Part shown: piece by piece, positions 30,201 through 40,126 of the stretch
How positions within the stretch are numbered: the first letter of the stretch is position 1
Layout of the letters: every line of letters begins with the position of its first letter
Assembly: GCA_004431415.1 (NCBI GenBank)
Contig: QPMI01000402.1
Span: 62,001-126,000, forward strand
Length of the DNA stretch: 64,000 nucleotides
Direction of reading: 5' to 3'
Origin: Cyanophora paradoxa
Taxonomy: Eukaryota; Glaucocystophyceae; Cyanophorales; Cyanophoraceae
Program-made: the position numbers and the translations under genes
Notes under the pieces: model-generated
Seen by the model: only the letters and a program-made list of their open reading frames with translations
Databases searched by the model: none
What the model was told of the DNA's origin: nothing

Positions 30201-33200
30201 ACGACATCCATCGCAACATCTTCAATCTCGTGGCTGCTGCTGCCTCCGGCGGGCGCGATTGACACCCCTGTGTATGGGAACATGACGCTCACGTGCACCG
30301 GCAACGGTGTCACCCAGTTCGTTACAGCATCACTGCTGGCGGGCGTCTCGAGCGCGGCTCCAATGAACGTGACCGGCCTGCCGGAGACGTCCTCCAGCTA
30401 CGACATCACCTGCAACGCTAGCCTCCCTTACGGCTCCGGATCGGTAGCGGCGGCATCGGTTGTTGTGCCCTCGGTAGCGGGTGCGCCGCTGCGCATGCGC
30501 TGGCATGCGCATATCGCCAGTGGCAGATGCTGAGTCGGGCCCGATCGCGCAGCCAAGGATGTGGCCAGCACGCTTGCGTTCAATGTGAGCGTGCTGAACG
30601 CCACAGCCGTCGTCACGACGCCCATCGTGTGGGCCTTGACCGACAGCGGGGCGGCGGACACGCCGGCGTACAAGAGCCTCACGGTGAACTGCGAGAGCAA
30701 CGGCGTCACGCGCGCAGCAGTGCTTGGGACTCGCATTCCGAATGCGGCCACGACGTCGGAGAGTGGACTGGTCATTACTGGCCTTCCGGACACTGCTTCG
30801 TATCACGTGTACTGCACGGCCTCCCTGCTGTATTCGTATGCAGGGGTGGCGACCGGGTCCGCGGCAGTGATCGGTGCGCGCTGCAGCTGCTCGTCGTTCA
30901 CCGTCGCTGTAGTTGCAGTCGCCGCCATTCCGTTCTTGCTTGACGCATGCGCAGTGCCGGACAAGGTTGTGGTGAACAACTCCCTCTCCATGGCGGCTGC
31001 GCCCTCCTCGATCTCGTCCATCCTCGTCTCCGGCCTGGCGTGGACCCTCACGCCCGGCCTCTTCAGCACGCCCTCCTACCCGAACCTCACTGTCGCCTGC
31101 ACGTGGAACGGCGAGACGCGGACGGCCGTGCTGCAGGGCATCCCCGACGTGGCCACGTCGGCGCAAGCGATCAACGTCACGGGCTTCACGCCGAGCACGT
31201 CGTCGCACCCCGTGAGCTGCAGCGCGACTCTGTACTACTCGACGGGTGGGCCCGCCACGGGTGCCGCGTCAACCGTGTCTACGGCCGGTGCGCGAGCCAC
31301 GTGCTGACGCGCTCGTGGAATACGCTGACCGCTGCGTGCAGCGACGTACTGCGTGGCGAGCAACGTCACGATGGCGTGCCCTGGCCTGACGGGCCTGGCC
31401 ATCAACACGACCCTCATCCCATCGTCGACCTCGTGGCACACGACCTCGTACGAGTGCATCCCGCCGGCTTTCGAGACCGTCAGCGTGTCCTGCACGGGGC
31501 CCGGGGCGGGCTCGGCGACGTACCTGCAGAACAGCACGGCGGGCGCTGTCGTGTCGAACGAGCCGTCGGCGTTCGTGGGTGTGGCCGTGCCGCCACTGGC
31601 GGGGAGCGTGGCGTACCAGTGTCGGTCTACGCTGCACTACGTTGGTACGGGTTACAGCGCTATCGAGGTCGCCCTGACGCAGTCAACGGCAACCACCTGT
31701 GTGGTACCACCGGGTAAATGTCTTTGCTTTAAGACGCTTGCCATGTAGCACGGCTTGCCCTGCCCTGACGCTGCCCTACAGCCCCTATACGCTGGATTGT
31801 TGATGATAGGATTGCATTCTCCTTCGTTACGATATCCACGACCTCAATTCTCACCTCAGAGATTTCGTGGTTGTTGCCCGATAATGATACGGTTGTTCGG
31901 GCAGTCGACACCCCTGTGTATGGGAACATGACGCTCACGTGCACCGGCAACGGTGTCACCCAGTTCGTTACAGCATCACTGCTGGCGGGCGTCTCGAGCG
32001 CGGCTCCAATGAACGTGACCGGCCTGCCGGAGACGTCCTCCAGCTACGACATCACCTGCAACGCTAGCCTCCCTTACGGCTCCGGATCGGTAGCGGCGGC
32101 ATCGGTTGTTGTGCCCTCGGTAGCGGGTGCGCCGCTGCGCATGCGCTGGCATGCGCATATCGCCAGTGGCAGATGCTGAGTCGGGCCCGATCGCACAGCC
32201 AAGGATGTGGCCAGCACGCTTGCGTTCAATGTGAGCGTGCTGAACGCCACAGCCGTCGTCACGACGCCCATCGTGTGGGCCTTGACCGACAGCGGGGCGG
32301 CGGACACGCCGGCGTACAAGAGCCTCACGGTGAACTGCGAGAGCAACGGCGTCACGCGCGCAGCAGTGCTTGGGACTCGCATTCCGAATGCGGCCACGAC
32401 GTCGGAGAGTGGACTGGTCATTACTGGCCTTCCGGACACTGCTTCGTATCACGTGTACTGCACGGCCTCCCTGCTGTATTCGTATGCAGGGGTGGCGACC
32501 GGGTCCGCGGCAGTGATCGGTGCGCGCTGCAGCTGCTCGTCGTTCACCGTCGCTGTAGTTGCAGTCGCCGCCATTCCGTTCTTGCTTGACGCATGCACAG
32601 TGCCGGACAAGGTTGTGGTGAACAACTCCCTCTCCATGGCGGCTGCGCCCTCCTCGATCTCGTCCATCCTCGTCTCCGGCCTGGCGTGGACCCTCACGCC
32701 TGGCCTCTTCAGCACGCCCACGTTTTCGAACATTACGGTGGCATGCACAGTAAACGGGTTGACTCTCGAAACTATCGTGAAGACTCTCGGTCCTGCGACC
32801 ACACGGCCCGTGTCTGATTCTGCCGAAATCCTTGGTTTCCAGCCTGCCTTGATTTCACTCCCTTTCAACTGCACTGCGTCTCTGTTTTACTCGTCTGGAG
32901 GGGCACGCCCGGCAGTCGGCTCAGCCTCTGCCATGTCCATTGCGGGTGCGCTCCAATATCTCTTGCAAAGCTGGTCGCTCTACGTTAACGCTTCTTGTAG
33001 CGCTGTACTGTACACCGAGCCACGTCGCCGTCGCCTGTCCTGGGCTGACGCGCCAGTCGATTCGCACTACATCCATTCCTTCGTCGACATCCTGGCGCGC
33101 GAACGTGCAGGAGTGCATCCCACCCTCGTTCCGGGCCGTCAGCGTTTCCTGCACTGGGCCGGCGCCAGAAACGGGCTCGGCGACGTACCAGCAGAACAGC

Positions 33201-36200
33201 ACGGCGGGCGCTGTCGCGTCGAACGAGCCGTCGGCGTTCGTGGCGGTGGCAGTGCCGCCGCTGACGGGGGCGTGGCGTACCAGTGCCGGTCGATTCTGCA
33301 CTATGTTGGCGTTGGGCACGATAGCACTGTCGAGGCCTCTGTCGGGCAGGCCGACCCCACAATCTGTAACGTTCCAGCTGGTAAACCGTGATCTTGCGCT
33401 CTGCAGTGTTCGACTAGTTCTCATTTACATTGATCTCCTTCACGCAGCCCCTATCGCTGGGTGCTCGGCGACCTGCTCAGCTTTTCGGTGGCGCCAGCGA
33501 GCAACTCGACGGTTTCCATTTCGGACATCACGTGGTCTTTGCGGTCGATTGGCGCAATCGACTCGCCTGTTTACGGAAATCTTAGCATCGCATGCACGGC
33601 GGAAGGCACCTCGATTTCACAAACGCTGCTGGTGACTTCAATAGCGCCTGGCAGCTCGCACGTGAGCGCTTTCAACTTGACGGACATGCCGGACACGTCC
33701 TCGTTCCCCGTTACTTGCATGGCGCGTCTCCCTTATTTCCTGGAGAACGAACGCGAGTTCGAGGCACGCGGACGAGCTTATTTTTCATGTGCGCGCCTGT
33801 TCTGTTTATTTTTCGCAGTCTAGATCTATAGCTTCACAGTGCAGCTTTCTCACGTCTCTGATCTTCTTCGCCGCCAGTGCCGGACAAGGTTGTGGTGAAC
33901 AACTCCCTCTCCATGGCGGCTGCGCCCTCGTCGATCTCGTCCATCCTCGTCTCCGGCCTGGCGTGGACCCTCACGCCCGGCCTCTTCAGCACGCCCTCCT
34001 ACCCGAACCTCACCGTCGCCTGCACGTGGAACGGCGAGACGCGGACGGCCGTGCTACAGGGCATCCCCGACGTGGCCACGTCAGCGCAAGCGATCAACGT
34101 CACGGGCTTCACGCCGAGCACGTCGTCGCACCCCGTGAGCTGCAGCGCGACTCTGTACTACTCGACGGGCGGGCCCGCCACGGGTGCCGCGTCAACCATG
34201 TCGACGGCCGGTGCGCGTGCCGCGGGCTGACGCGCTCGTGGAATACGCGCTGACGGCTGCGTGCAGCAATGTACTGCGTGGCGAGCAACGTCACGATGGC
34301 GTGCCCTGGCCTGACGGGCCTGGCCATCAACACGACCCTCATCCCATCGTCGACCTCGTGGCACACGACCTCGTACGAGTGCATCCCGCCGGCTTTCAAG
34401 ACCGTCAGCGTGTCCTGCACGGGGCCCAGGGCGGGCTCGGCGACGTACCAGCAGAACAGCACGGCGGGCGCTGTCGCGTCGAACGAGCCGTCGGCGTTCG
34501 TGGGTGTGGCCGTGCCGCCACTGGCGGGGAGCGTGGCGTACCAGTGTCGGTCTACGCTGCACTACGTTGGCACGGAGTACAACGCAACTAAAGCGATTGT
34601 GGAGCAGCAATCGCCGACTACCTGCGTGGTTCCCGCAGGTTAGCGCTCACTTGCTTGCACTAGCGTTCAATTTCACAGAAATGCTGACGTGCGATGCCGC
34701 GCCCTTCCGCACAGCTCGCGCCCGGTTGGTGGCCGAGGACGCTCTAGCCTTCTCAATCATTCCGATCTCGACAACGGCCGTGTCCACATCTTCCATCACG
34801 TGGGCGCTCACAAAGCAGGGCGCCATCGACACGCCCGTCTATGGCAAGCTCGAGGTGACCTGCGCAGGGCTCTCCTCCAACGCGTCAGCCGCTATCCTTT
34901 CCATTCCGGCGGCGTCCGCATCTGCTGCGCCCGTCAACGTGACCGGTCTCCCGAGAGCTGGAAGGCCTACCGCATCTACTGCACTGCCGTCCTCGCCTAC
35001 GGCGAGAACCGGACGGCCTCTGGCATCGCCTCGGCGCTGTCACTGCCCAACGCCACCTTGAAGGACGCATCCAACGGCCAGGCGCTTCCGACGTACACCG
35101 CCACGCCCACGCCCAGCCCCAACGCGAATGCGTCGGCCCCTTCGACAGCCTCCTCCACCATCAGGATCGGCAACCAAACCTACGAGGTGTCGGCTGACGG
35201 GAGCAGCGAGAACGCAATCGTGATCAGCATGCAGGAGCCCGTCGTTCAGATTCCGCAGAACGTGCGGCGCTCCTTGCTTTGCTCTAATTTGCACATCCGA
35301 GCTTTGCCCGCAAATCAGACTGACCCCCGGCCTGGCAGGCGAGCGACGAACTCGTGAGCATCTCTTTGGAAGGACTTGTGGTGCGATATCGATGCGCTCC
35401 GCACGTCTGTCGCTATTGCTGCGCCCAGCTCCACTGACTACAACGTATGGCACGTGACGCAGACCGCGCGGAGCGGAGAGAACGAGGAGTCCGATGCCGG
35501 CGACGTCGAGGTCTACCTGCTGAGCGGGGAGGGCGCACTCTCGGACAGCGAGGCGATTATGCTCGACGCCAGGATGCAGAACAACGAAGTCCAATTCCGT
35601 GCGCGAATTCCCGCACGCGCGCAGCCAGTTCAAGTTTGCTGTGCAACGACGACGGGCTCCAGCCTGAAAACTGAAATTTCGAACGCGGCACGCATGCAGG
35701 GGTGCCATCGCTCAGCGAAGGCAAACGAAGGCGGGCACTGTCGCAGTTCGAGGCGGGCCGCGCGTACGACGTGCAGATCAAATCCAGCACCGACGCCTTC
35801 CCCTCGCTCCGCATCGCCAACGTGCGCAAGTGCCGCCTTAAGCTTGTCATCGCCCCTGGCCGGTTCTGGTCTGAGCAGGCGGCGTGCGCCTTGACGGCGG
35901 CAGGCCCTCTCGTGGAGCGCGGAGGTCGGCGCTGGCGCCGGCTCCAGCTCCAGCGGTGACTCGACCGCGGCCGCCGGCCCTGGCGATCGCGACTGGGCGC
36001 CGGCCGACGCAGACACGAACCCCTTCGCTCGCAGAATCAAGCTGCTTCAGAACTTCGTGCGCTCCGCATTGCACGCTTTAAGTTTCCGATTTTCCGGGCT
36101 CATGGCGACGCTCGTATGTGTAGGTGCTTCGCCCGCTCATGATAAGCCTGGGATTCGGCGGCCTTGTCGCGGTCCTCATCGTCATCATCGTCGGAGTCTG

Positions 36201-36219
36201 CCGCGTCGAGCTGGAGTAG
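20513..36219 (+). CDS. Giant kelch-like / Ig-like repeat surface protein, multi-exon, 5'-truncated
   Basis: About 50 short plus-strand exons separated by 50-100-bp introns (mainly GT-AG, donors such as GTGCG, GTTCG, GTAAG) appear to form one gene. The order repeats: a disulfide module (DPSC.F...FVAHTG), kelch-like blades (GGKLFVAGG, GKLFYFGGRDASW.P..DLFYADL), then ~100-aa Ig-like domains with one conserved Trp, a TP.Y motif and two Cys (VTC ... ITC). Many Asn-X-Ser/Thr sequons and the final transmembrane helix (GLVAVLIVIIVGV, near 36,155-36,200) followed by a five-residue tail (CRVELE then stop) indicate a cell-surface adhesion or recognition protein. The first exon is cut by the repeat at 20,512, so the signal peptide is missing. 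It may be several genes; no internal start or stop context was convincing. The family is not recognised. Confidence 0.65.
21335..22122 (+). CDS. Ig-like domains 1 and 2 of surface gene
   Basis: Two exons (21,335-21,712 and 21,773 to about 22,122), both phase 1, each encode one domain. The shared pattern is SVRT..L.WTL..G.PG.P.YS.L.VTC..., then GFPESSTSYSITC or GLPDTSLFNAVIDC. One domain per exon with symmetrical phase permits duplication without frame loss. Confidence 0.65.
22191..23880 (+). CDS. Disulfide plus kelch-like module 2 of surface gene
   Basis: Reading across introns gives LTLSAPRQLTT, TWTPLDLHPSCAF, ALFVAHTGEPYDDADGN, YYEWG, NTTCNDVNVG, VVFGGKLFVAGGWQFDASSG, GVLIAASSPGPKTDSAQGAV, SKLFYFGGQDSSFAPSASLF, YADLTASISQWIKVAQ, GGGAWACGNLFFVARGMVS and KCGAYFGGSEVPGRIL. 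It is the more complete counterpart of module 1 and is in the same order as module 3. No start codon suggests a separate gene. Confidence 0.6.
22631..22758. repeat. 32-bp intronic minisatellite, four copies
   Basis: TTTAAGCATTCTTCCAACGC plus TAAGG(G/A)GCGCTC is repeated four times inside the intron between the YYEWG and NTTCNDVN exons. The corresponding intron of module 3 (about 25,215-25,270) lacks it. Confidence 0.9.
23880..24650 (+). CDS. Ig-like domains 3 and 4 of surface gene
   Basis: Two exons follow module 2: FSVQAVSPMSVRTTALSWTL... with SAYDISCSASLAYSG, and FSITLLDRTTVQTSVITWAL... with WFDVSCTVTILYGDG. Each has the conserved Trp, the P.Y motif and the Cys pair. Several sequons (ENST, LNGT, TNST, ANFT) support an extracellular location. 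Confidence 0.65.
24720..26395 (+). CDS. Disulfide plus kelch-like module 3 of surface gene
   Basis: Exons read SPQQLVV, LALKP-type strand VLSVALKPASN, LTLDPSCDFTDEGWIFRGFG, FFVAHTGDGYEAAS with a Gly-Asn-rich loop (NGNSNGNG), YYEWG, STCNDVNVG, VVFGG then KLFVAGGLRFDAANGSY, FYDPAAANASTAGWGTLI, KLFYFG, GRDASWMPTDDLFCADL and GGGAWTCGPLLFLARG. The small donor at GGCAAG/GTGCTT and the acceptor before CTGTTCGTGG rejoin a kelch GGKLFVAGG across an intron exactly as in module 2. A duplicated ATCCTCGGATGAACTTA (about 24,819-24,850) lies in an intron. Confidence 0.6.
26396..27563 (+). CDS. Ig-like domains 5-7 of surface gene
   Basis: Three single-domain exons: about 26,400-26,765 (SVRTSAFSWRLSITGDAGTP, SLPIVCTAEL), 26,821-27,170 (ALAINWTLSAAGDASSPAYT, SYPITCTASI) and 27,243-27,563 (SITTSPISWMLSAAGQPGTP, NHHVYCTAEL). 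They are as diverged from one another as from domains 1-4, in contrast to the near-identical units that follow. Confidence 0.6.
27679..35070 (+). repeat. ~1.64-kb four-exon unit, tandemly amplified in surface gene
   Basis: The exon beginning PDKVVVNNSLSMAAAPSS starts at 27,679, 29,316, 30,955, 32,601 and 33,878, spacings of 1637, 1639, 1646 and 1277. A full unit has four exons: the PDKVVV Ig-like domain, a Cys-rich YCVASNVTMACPGL domain of ~122 aa, an Ig-like LALTVTPTSTTSIATSS domain, and an Ig-like STLAFNVSVLN domain. The last spacing is short because the fourth exon is absent from the fourth unit. Units 1-3 are nearly identical over exons and introns. Exon halves at about 31,750-31,908 and 32,715-33,000 are diverged, so unit borders have moved by recombination inside exons. 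Confidence 0.9.
34700..36219 (+). CDS. C-terminal region and transmembrane anchor of surface gene
   Basis: After the last Ig-like exon (LAFSIIPISTTAVSTSSITW) comes a Thr/Pro/Ser-rich stalk (TYTATPTPSPNANASAPST), a strand-rich domain (IRIGNQTYEVSADGS, YNVWHVTQTARSGENEESDA, AGRAYDVQIKSSTDAFPSLR), a VGAGAGSSSS-type linker, and a final exon with GFGGLVAVLIVIIVGVCRV followed by ELE and a stop. The hydrophobic run fits a single transmembrane helix with a very short cytoplasmic tail. Copy-specific one-base differences (near 34,952 one C fewer than in the 46-kb and 58-kb copies) break the frame in this copy. Confidence 0.65.
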
Positions 36220-36887
36220 CCCCCGACACTCCATCCCCCCTCCCGCCATATGTATGGAGCCCCATCCCCATGCCATGCATATGGCCACCCACCCACCCAC
36301 CCGCCCAGCCGCGCGCACTGCTCTCCCCGCAGGCCGCGCGCACTGCTCTCATCGCCCCCCGGCCCCTCCCCCCCCCCCCCCTCCCCCTCCCCGTCCTTCC
36401 TCGGCATAGATCTAGAGCTAGTTCTTTCGATATATATATATGACACGTCGCTTACACGATCAAGATCAATCTTGATCACGAGATCTAGATGATCCTGTAC
36501 ATTTATCAGATTACGTAATTATATGCAGATGCATCTTATAATATTAATGTACCTTTGCTATAGCTATATATATTTCAATCGCTGTTTTCTAATGGACTCT
36601 GGCATTAATATTGTTCGTATATACTGTAGCTTTGCTATTGCAATCGGCCGGCCCGCCGGGCCGGGCCTGCACGTCTAGATCTGAGGCGGACTCCCACCGG
36701 CGCTCGAGCCCCAGGCTTTAGCTTAGGGCTGCGAAAGGGCCGGCGCAGGCCCCCGCCGCCGGAGAGGGTGAGGGTGAAGGCGAGGGCGCCGGCGACGGGC
36801 CGGGCAAGGCGCGGGGGCGATGCCGCGCCGCCCGTTCGACGAGCCGGCGCCGCTCGCGGGCGATTAATATTATAATTACCGCTCGCG
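36220..36887. other. 3' flank of surface gene
   Basis: Contains a C-rich tract with ACCC repeats (36,285-36,400), an AT-rich stretch with a GATCAAGATCAATCTTGATC palindrome (36,457-36,477), and then GC-rich DNA. No gene seen. The whole flank is repeated at 47,441-48,110. Confidence 0.6.
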
Positions 36888-36892
36888 ATCGC

Positions 36893-37344
36893 TGTCGCGT
36901 GCGGGATTAGTAGTAAGGCACGCGGGGAGGCTCCCGGTCGAGCGTGGCTCGACGGGGCTCAGTGGATCACGAGGGATCGCTGTCGCTTCTGTAGTATTGC
37001 AAGTAACACTGTATCCCTAATGAATGAGGTGTACCCGGACAGGCCCGGCGTACCCGTAGTAGCTATAATAAGAGGTGGCCGAGGCGTACTGACGCCGACG
37101 TCGGCCCTAGCAGCGCGTAGGCTGCACTAGCAACTAGCAGCACGATTATTGCAAGTAACACTGTATCCCTAATGAATGAGGTGTACCCGGACAGGCCCGG
37201 CGTACCCGTAGTAGCTATAATAAGAGGTGGCCGAGGCGTACTGACGCCGACGTCGGCCCTAGCAGCGCGTAGGCTGCACTAGCAACTAGCAGCACGAAGG
37301 CTGCACTATCTAGCTCCGCATGCACGATAATCATGCATGCGACA
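36893..37344 (-). repeat. LTR (3' LTR in element orientation)
   Basis: 452 bp with TG...CA ends. Contains an internal direct duplication at a 152-bp offset (ATTGCAAGTAACACTG at 36,996 and 37,148). Preceded by target duplication ATCGC. Confidence 0.92.
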
Positions 37345-37361
37345 ACTCCTCCACTCGGAAG
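37345..37361 (-). promoter_or_regulatory. Polypurine tract of LTR element
   Basis: The minus strand reads CTTCCGAGTGGAGGAGT immediately before the LTR, the usual position of the plus-strand primer. Near copies occur at 39,470, 39,606, 39,800 and 39,904. Confidence 0.65.
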
Positions 37362-40126
37362 GCCACGTCCTCGTGGGCTAAGTACCACGGAAATCACTAC
37401 AAGCAAGCATATTTACAAGATTTCGCGGCAGGACACTGCCGGGAATAAAAGACCGGAAGCCGTATTTACAGATCCGCGAATTTCGCGCACGCCGGCGGCT
37501 CGACTGCCGGGAATTGAAAATAGACAAGTGGCCGGCTACTGCCGGGAATTGAAGAAGACCGCTGGCCGGTTGCTATTTACATCGCTAAATCATCGAATCT
37601 CTAGATCTAAATCAAAGCCAAGATCTGATTATATAAATCATTTACCAAATTCTAAATGTAAAACTGAGTCAAGGGGGCGGCAGCATGCCGCAAATAATCG
37701 TCCGTCTCCGGCCCAGGGGGCCAAGGTCAAGCTTCGAGCCGGCGGCTCAAGGAGATGAGGAATTGGTTTGTACATTGGATGTCTTTCCACAGCGGGCTCT
37801 CGCCCAGATGCCATGCAAGCACCGCGAGAGCACGCCGCAGATGCGAACGCGAAAGAGCAGCGCGGGGCGACGCGGCGCGCAGGCAGCGCACGGCCCCCTC
37901 CGGTGTGCCCCCCAACCGCGACGCGGTCGAGTGACCCAAGTGCGAGCCGCGCAGAGCTCCACCCAGGCGAGCACCCCTTAGGCTCTCGCAGTGGTGAAGT
38001 ACAGGTAATCGGATCGGCGGGGATTCGACCGTGCCGACGAGGATAGAGCCGGCTCTGGGACCGGGTACCGCTCACAAGAGTGCATTCCGGTTTTGCCGCA
38101 CGCGGCGCCGAGCACCCCTGCCCGACCCCGTGACTTCGTTCGATACCAAGGGAGAAGAGCCAGCGTCAGGCGTCCCCAACGTGGATTCTCATGCATGAGA
38201 GTCGTTGAGCTCTCGTCGTCGCGCACGGACCTTGAGCCGGCCGACCGCCCATTCACTGGGACTTCGATTCAGGATAGGGCCCAGGGGTCGTCTAGCCCCG
38301 CCGCGCCGTTCTCGTCAGGAACGCGCCGAGATCGGGGTCGTCGAGCCCCGTCGCTCACTATGGGCGGAGGGCAAGTCTGCCCGTCGCGTCGCTCGACGCC
38401 GAGTCGAAGCGCGCCGCCTGGATGCCAACTGAACGGGCGTCCCCAGGACTTCATTCGCTCACGATGGGCGGGGCGATAATGCCCGTCACACGCTCGGCTC
38501 AGGGCCGCAGCGCGCCGCCTGGATGCCAACTCGGCGGGCGTTACCAGGACTTGAATTCAATTGCAATGAATTCATAATTGTCAGGCTCGCAATAGAGCCG
38601 TCGCTGCGCCAGGCTCGGGGCCAGTGCCAGCGGCCTGACCGTCTCGCAGAGCGCGCCGCGGGCCAGGACTTTGCTTCGGGCTCAAGCTTTCGAGGGCACC
38701 ATGGCCTCAGGCTCGCCCTTCTTTGGAGCTCGGAGGCTCACAAATTTCGCAGGGGCTCGACAGGCCGCCTGTCAGGCTCACGACGCGCGGCCAAGTGCTG
38801 GGCCAGGCGTCTCGCGATCGCCTCGGGCGTCGCGATCGAGCTTTCTTTGAGAGCGCATCCCGAGCTCGGGGCCCGCGGATCACGTCTCGCATCGCGAGGG
38901 CATCGGGGCCGCTCGCCTGGAGCGCTTCAGCTCCAGCGCGCGATGGGGCCAAGGGCCGCATCTTTCAGCGCGCTCGTCGTCATGATCAGCTCCCTAGCGC
39001 AGGCTGAGAGCCTCGCTGGGGCTCGACGGAGCAGCGTGCAGCGGGCAGGAGCCTTGGGCCGCGGCCTCTTGCTTTCAGCACGTGCGAAGGCAGCTTCCCG
39101 CCGCAGACTCTCGGGCCTTACGGAACCCGGAGCTCCTTGCAGTTTCAATTGCATGAGACGGGGCCATGAGGCTCCTCGCCCATCGTCAGCTCTCTTGTGC
39201 GGGCCGCGAATCGCGAGCCTCGCTGGAGCTTTTATTGCAGCATGAGGCGGGCCGCGGGCCCAGCCCCCTCCGCTCACGTTCGAGCTCGGCAGCTCAGCTC
39301 GCCGAAGCTGGCAATCGGCAGCGCTAGCCTGGCATGGGGGCCCGGCGGCCGTCGGCCTCGCATTCACGCTTGGCTGCAGCTCGCCCGACTGGGTGTGCAA
39401 GAACGCACGCCCGCTACGTATACGGCTCGGAGGCCGATCACGGCGTTCATCAGAGGGTCCGCTAGAGGGACTCCTCCTCTCGGAAGACTGACACCCGCGG
39501 CAGCAGCCGAGCCGCCCGGTGGGGTGTGTACCGGCGTGCCTCATGATCAGGGCGTCGGGCCGCCTCTTCAGCGAGCTCTAGGGCTCGCTTCGCGAGAGAG
39601 GATGGACTCCTCCCCTCGGAAGACTTGTGCCCTCCCAGAGGGGTACGCGATGCTCGGTTTCGCGCGGGGGCGAACCGGATGCAAATATTTACAAATATTT
39701 ACAAATTTACAAGGGGCTAATCACGTGCTCACGCACAGCCGGCCGCGCGAGATGCGCACCAGGGCCCACTCACAATATTAATTGCGAGAGGAAGGAAGGA
39801 CTCCTCCTCTCGGAAAGCGCTGTACCCGTCGCTAGGGTACGGCCGGCCCAGGTCAGGCCTCGGGAGGCGCGAGCTCAATTGCAAGCTTAAGGCTCGTCAG
39901 CTCACTCCTCTTCTCGGAAAACGTCGTCCCCGACGTCAAGAGTTTATGTACAAATGTACAAATGTACAGCCCGCTCATGGCAGGTATACTGGCCGCTACA
40001 CTACAGCGACACGCCGGCGCTTTAGAAGAAGGCCGGGGGCTGGCGAAAAATTGCGCGGTGCTTCGCGAAAATTTTGCGGGGCCTTGCTCTGGCGGCTGCC
40101 CAGGCCGGCCAGGCCCAGAGAGCGTT
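37362..40126 (-). other. Non-coding internal region of LTR element (no pol)
   Basis: 2.8 kb between gag and the downstream LTR. Repeated CTGCCGGGAATTGAA motifs occur at 37,437-37,555 and diverged GCCGCCTGGATGCCAAC repeats at 38,412-38,530. I searched for reverse-transcriptase (YxDD-like), RNase H, DDE and aspartic-protease motifs in frames on both strands and saw none. Confidence 0.6.

Noticed and set aside
27623-34591. Second plus-strand frame (GQGCGEQLPLHGGCALLDLV...) and long minus-strand frames over the Ig-like exons
   Set aside because: Shifted readings of the same exons; they lack the conserved Cys/Trp pattern and splice-site agreement.
37345-40126. Possible pol gene in the LTR element
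   Set aside because: No reverse-transcriptase, RNase H, integrase or protease motif found in any frame.
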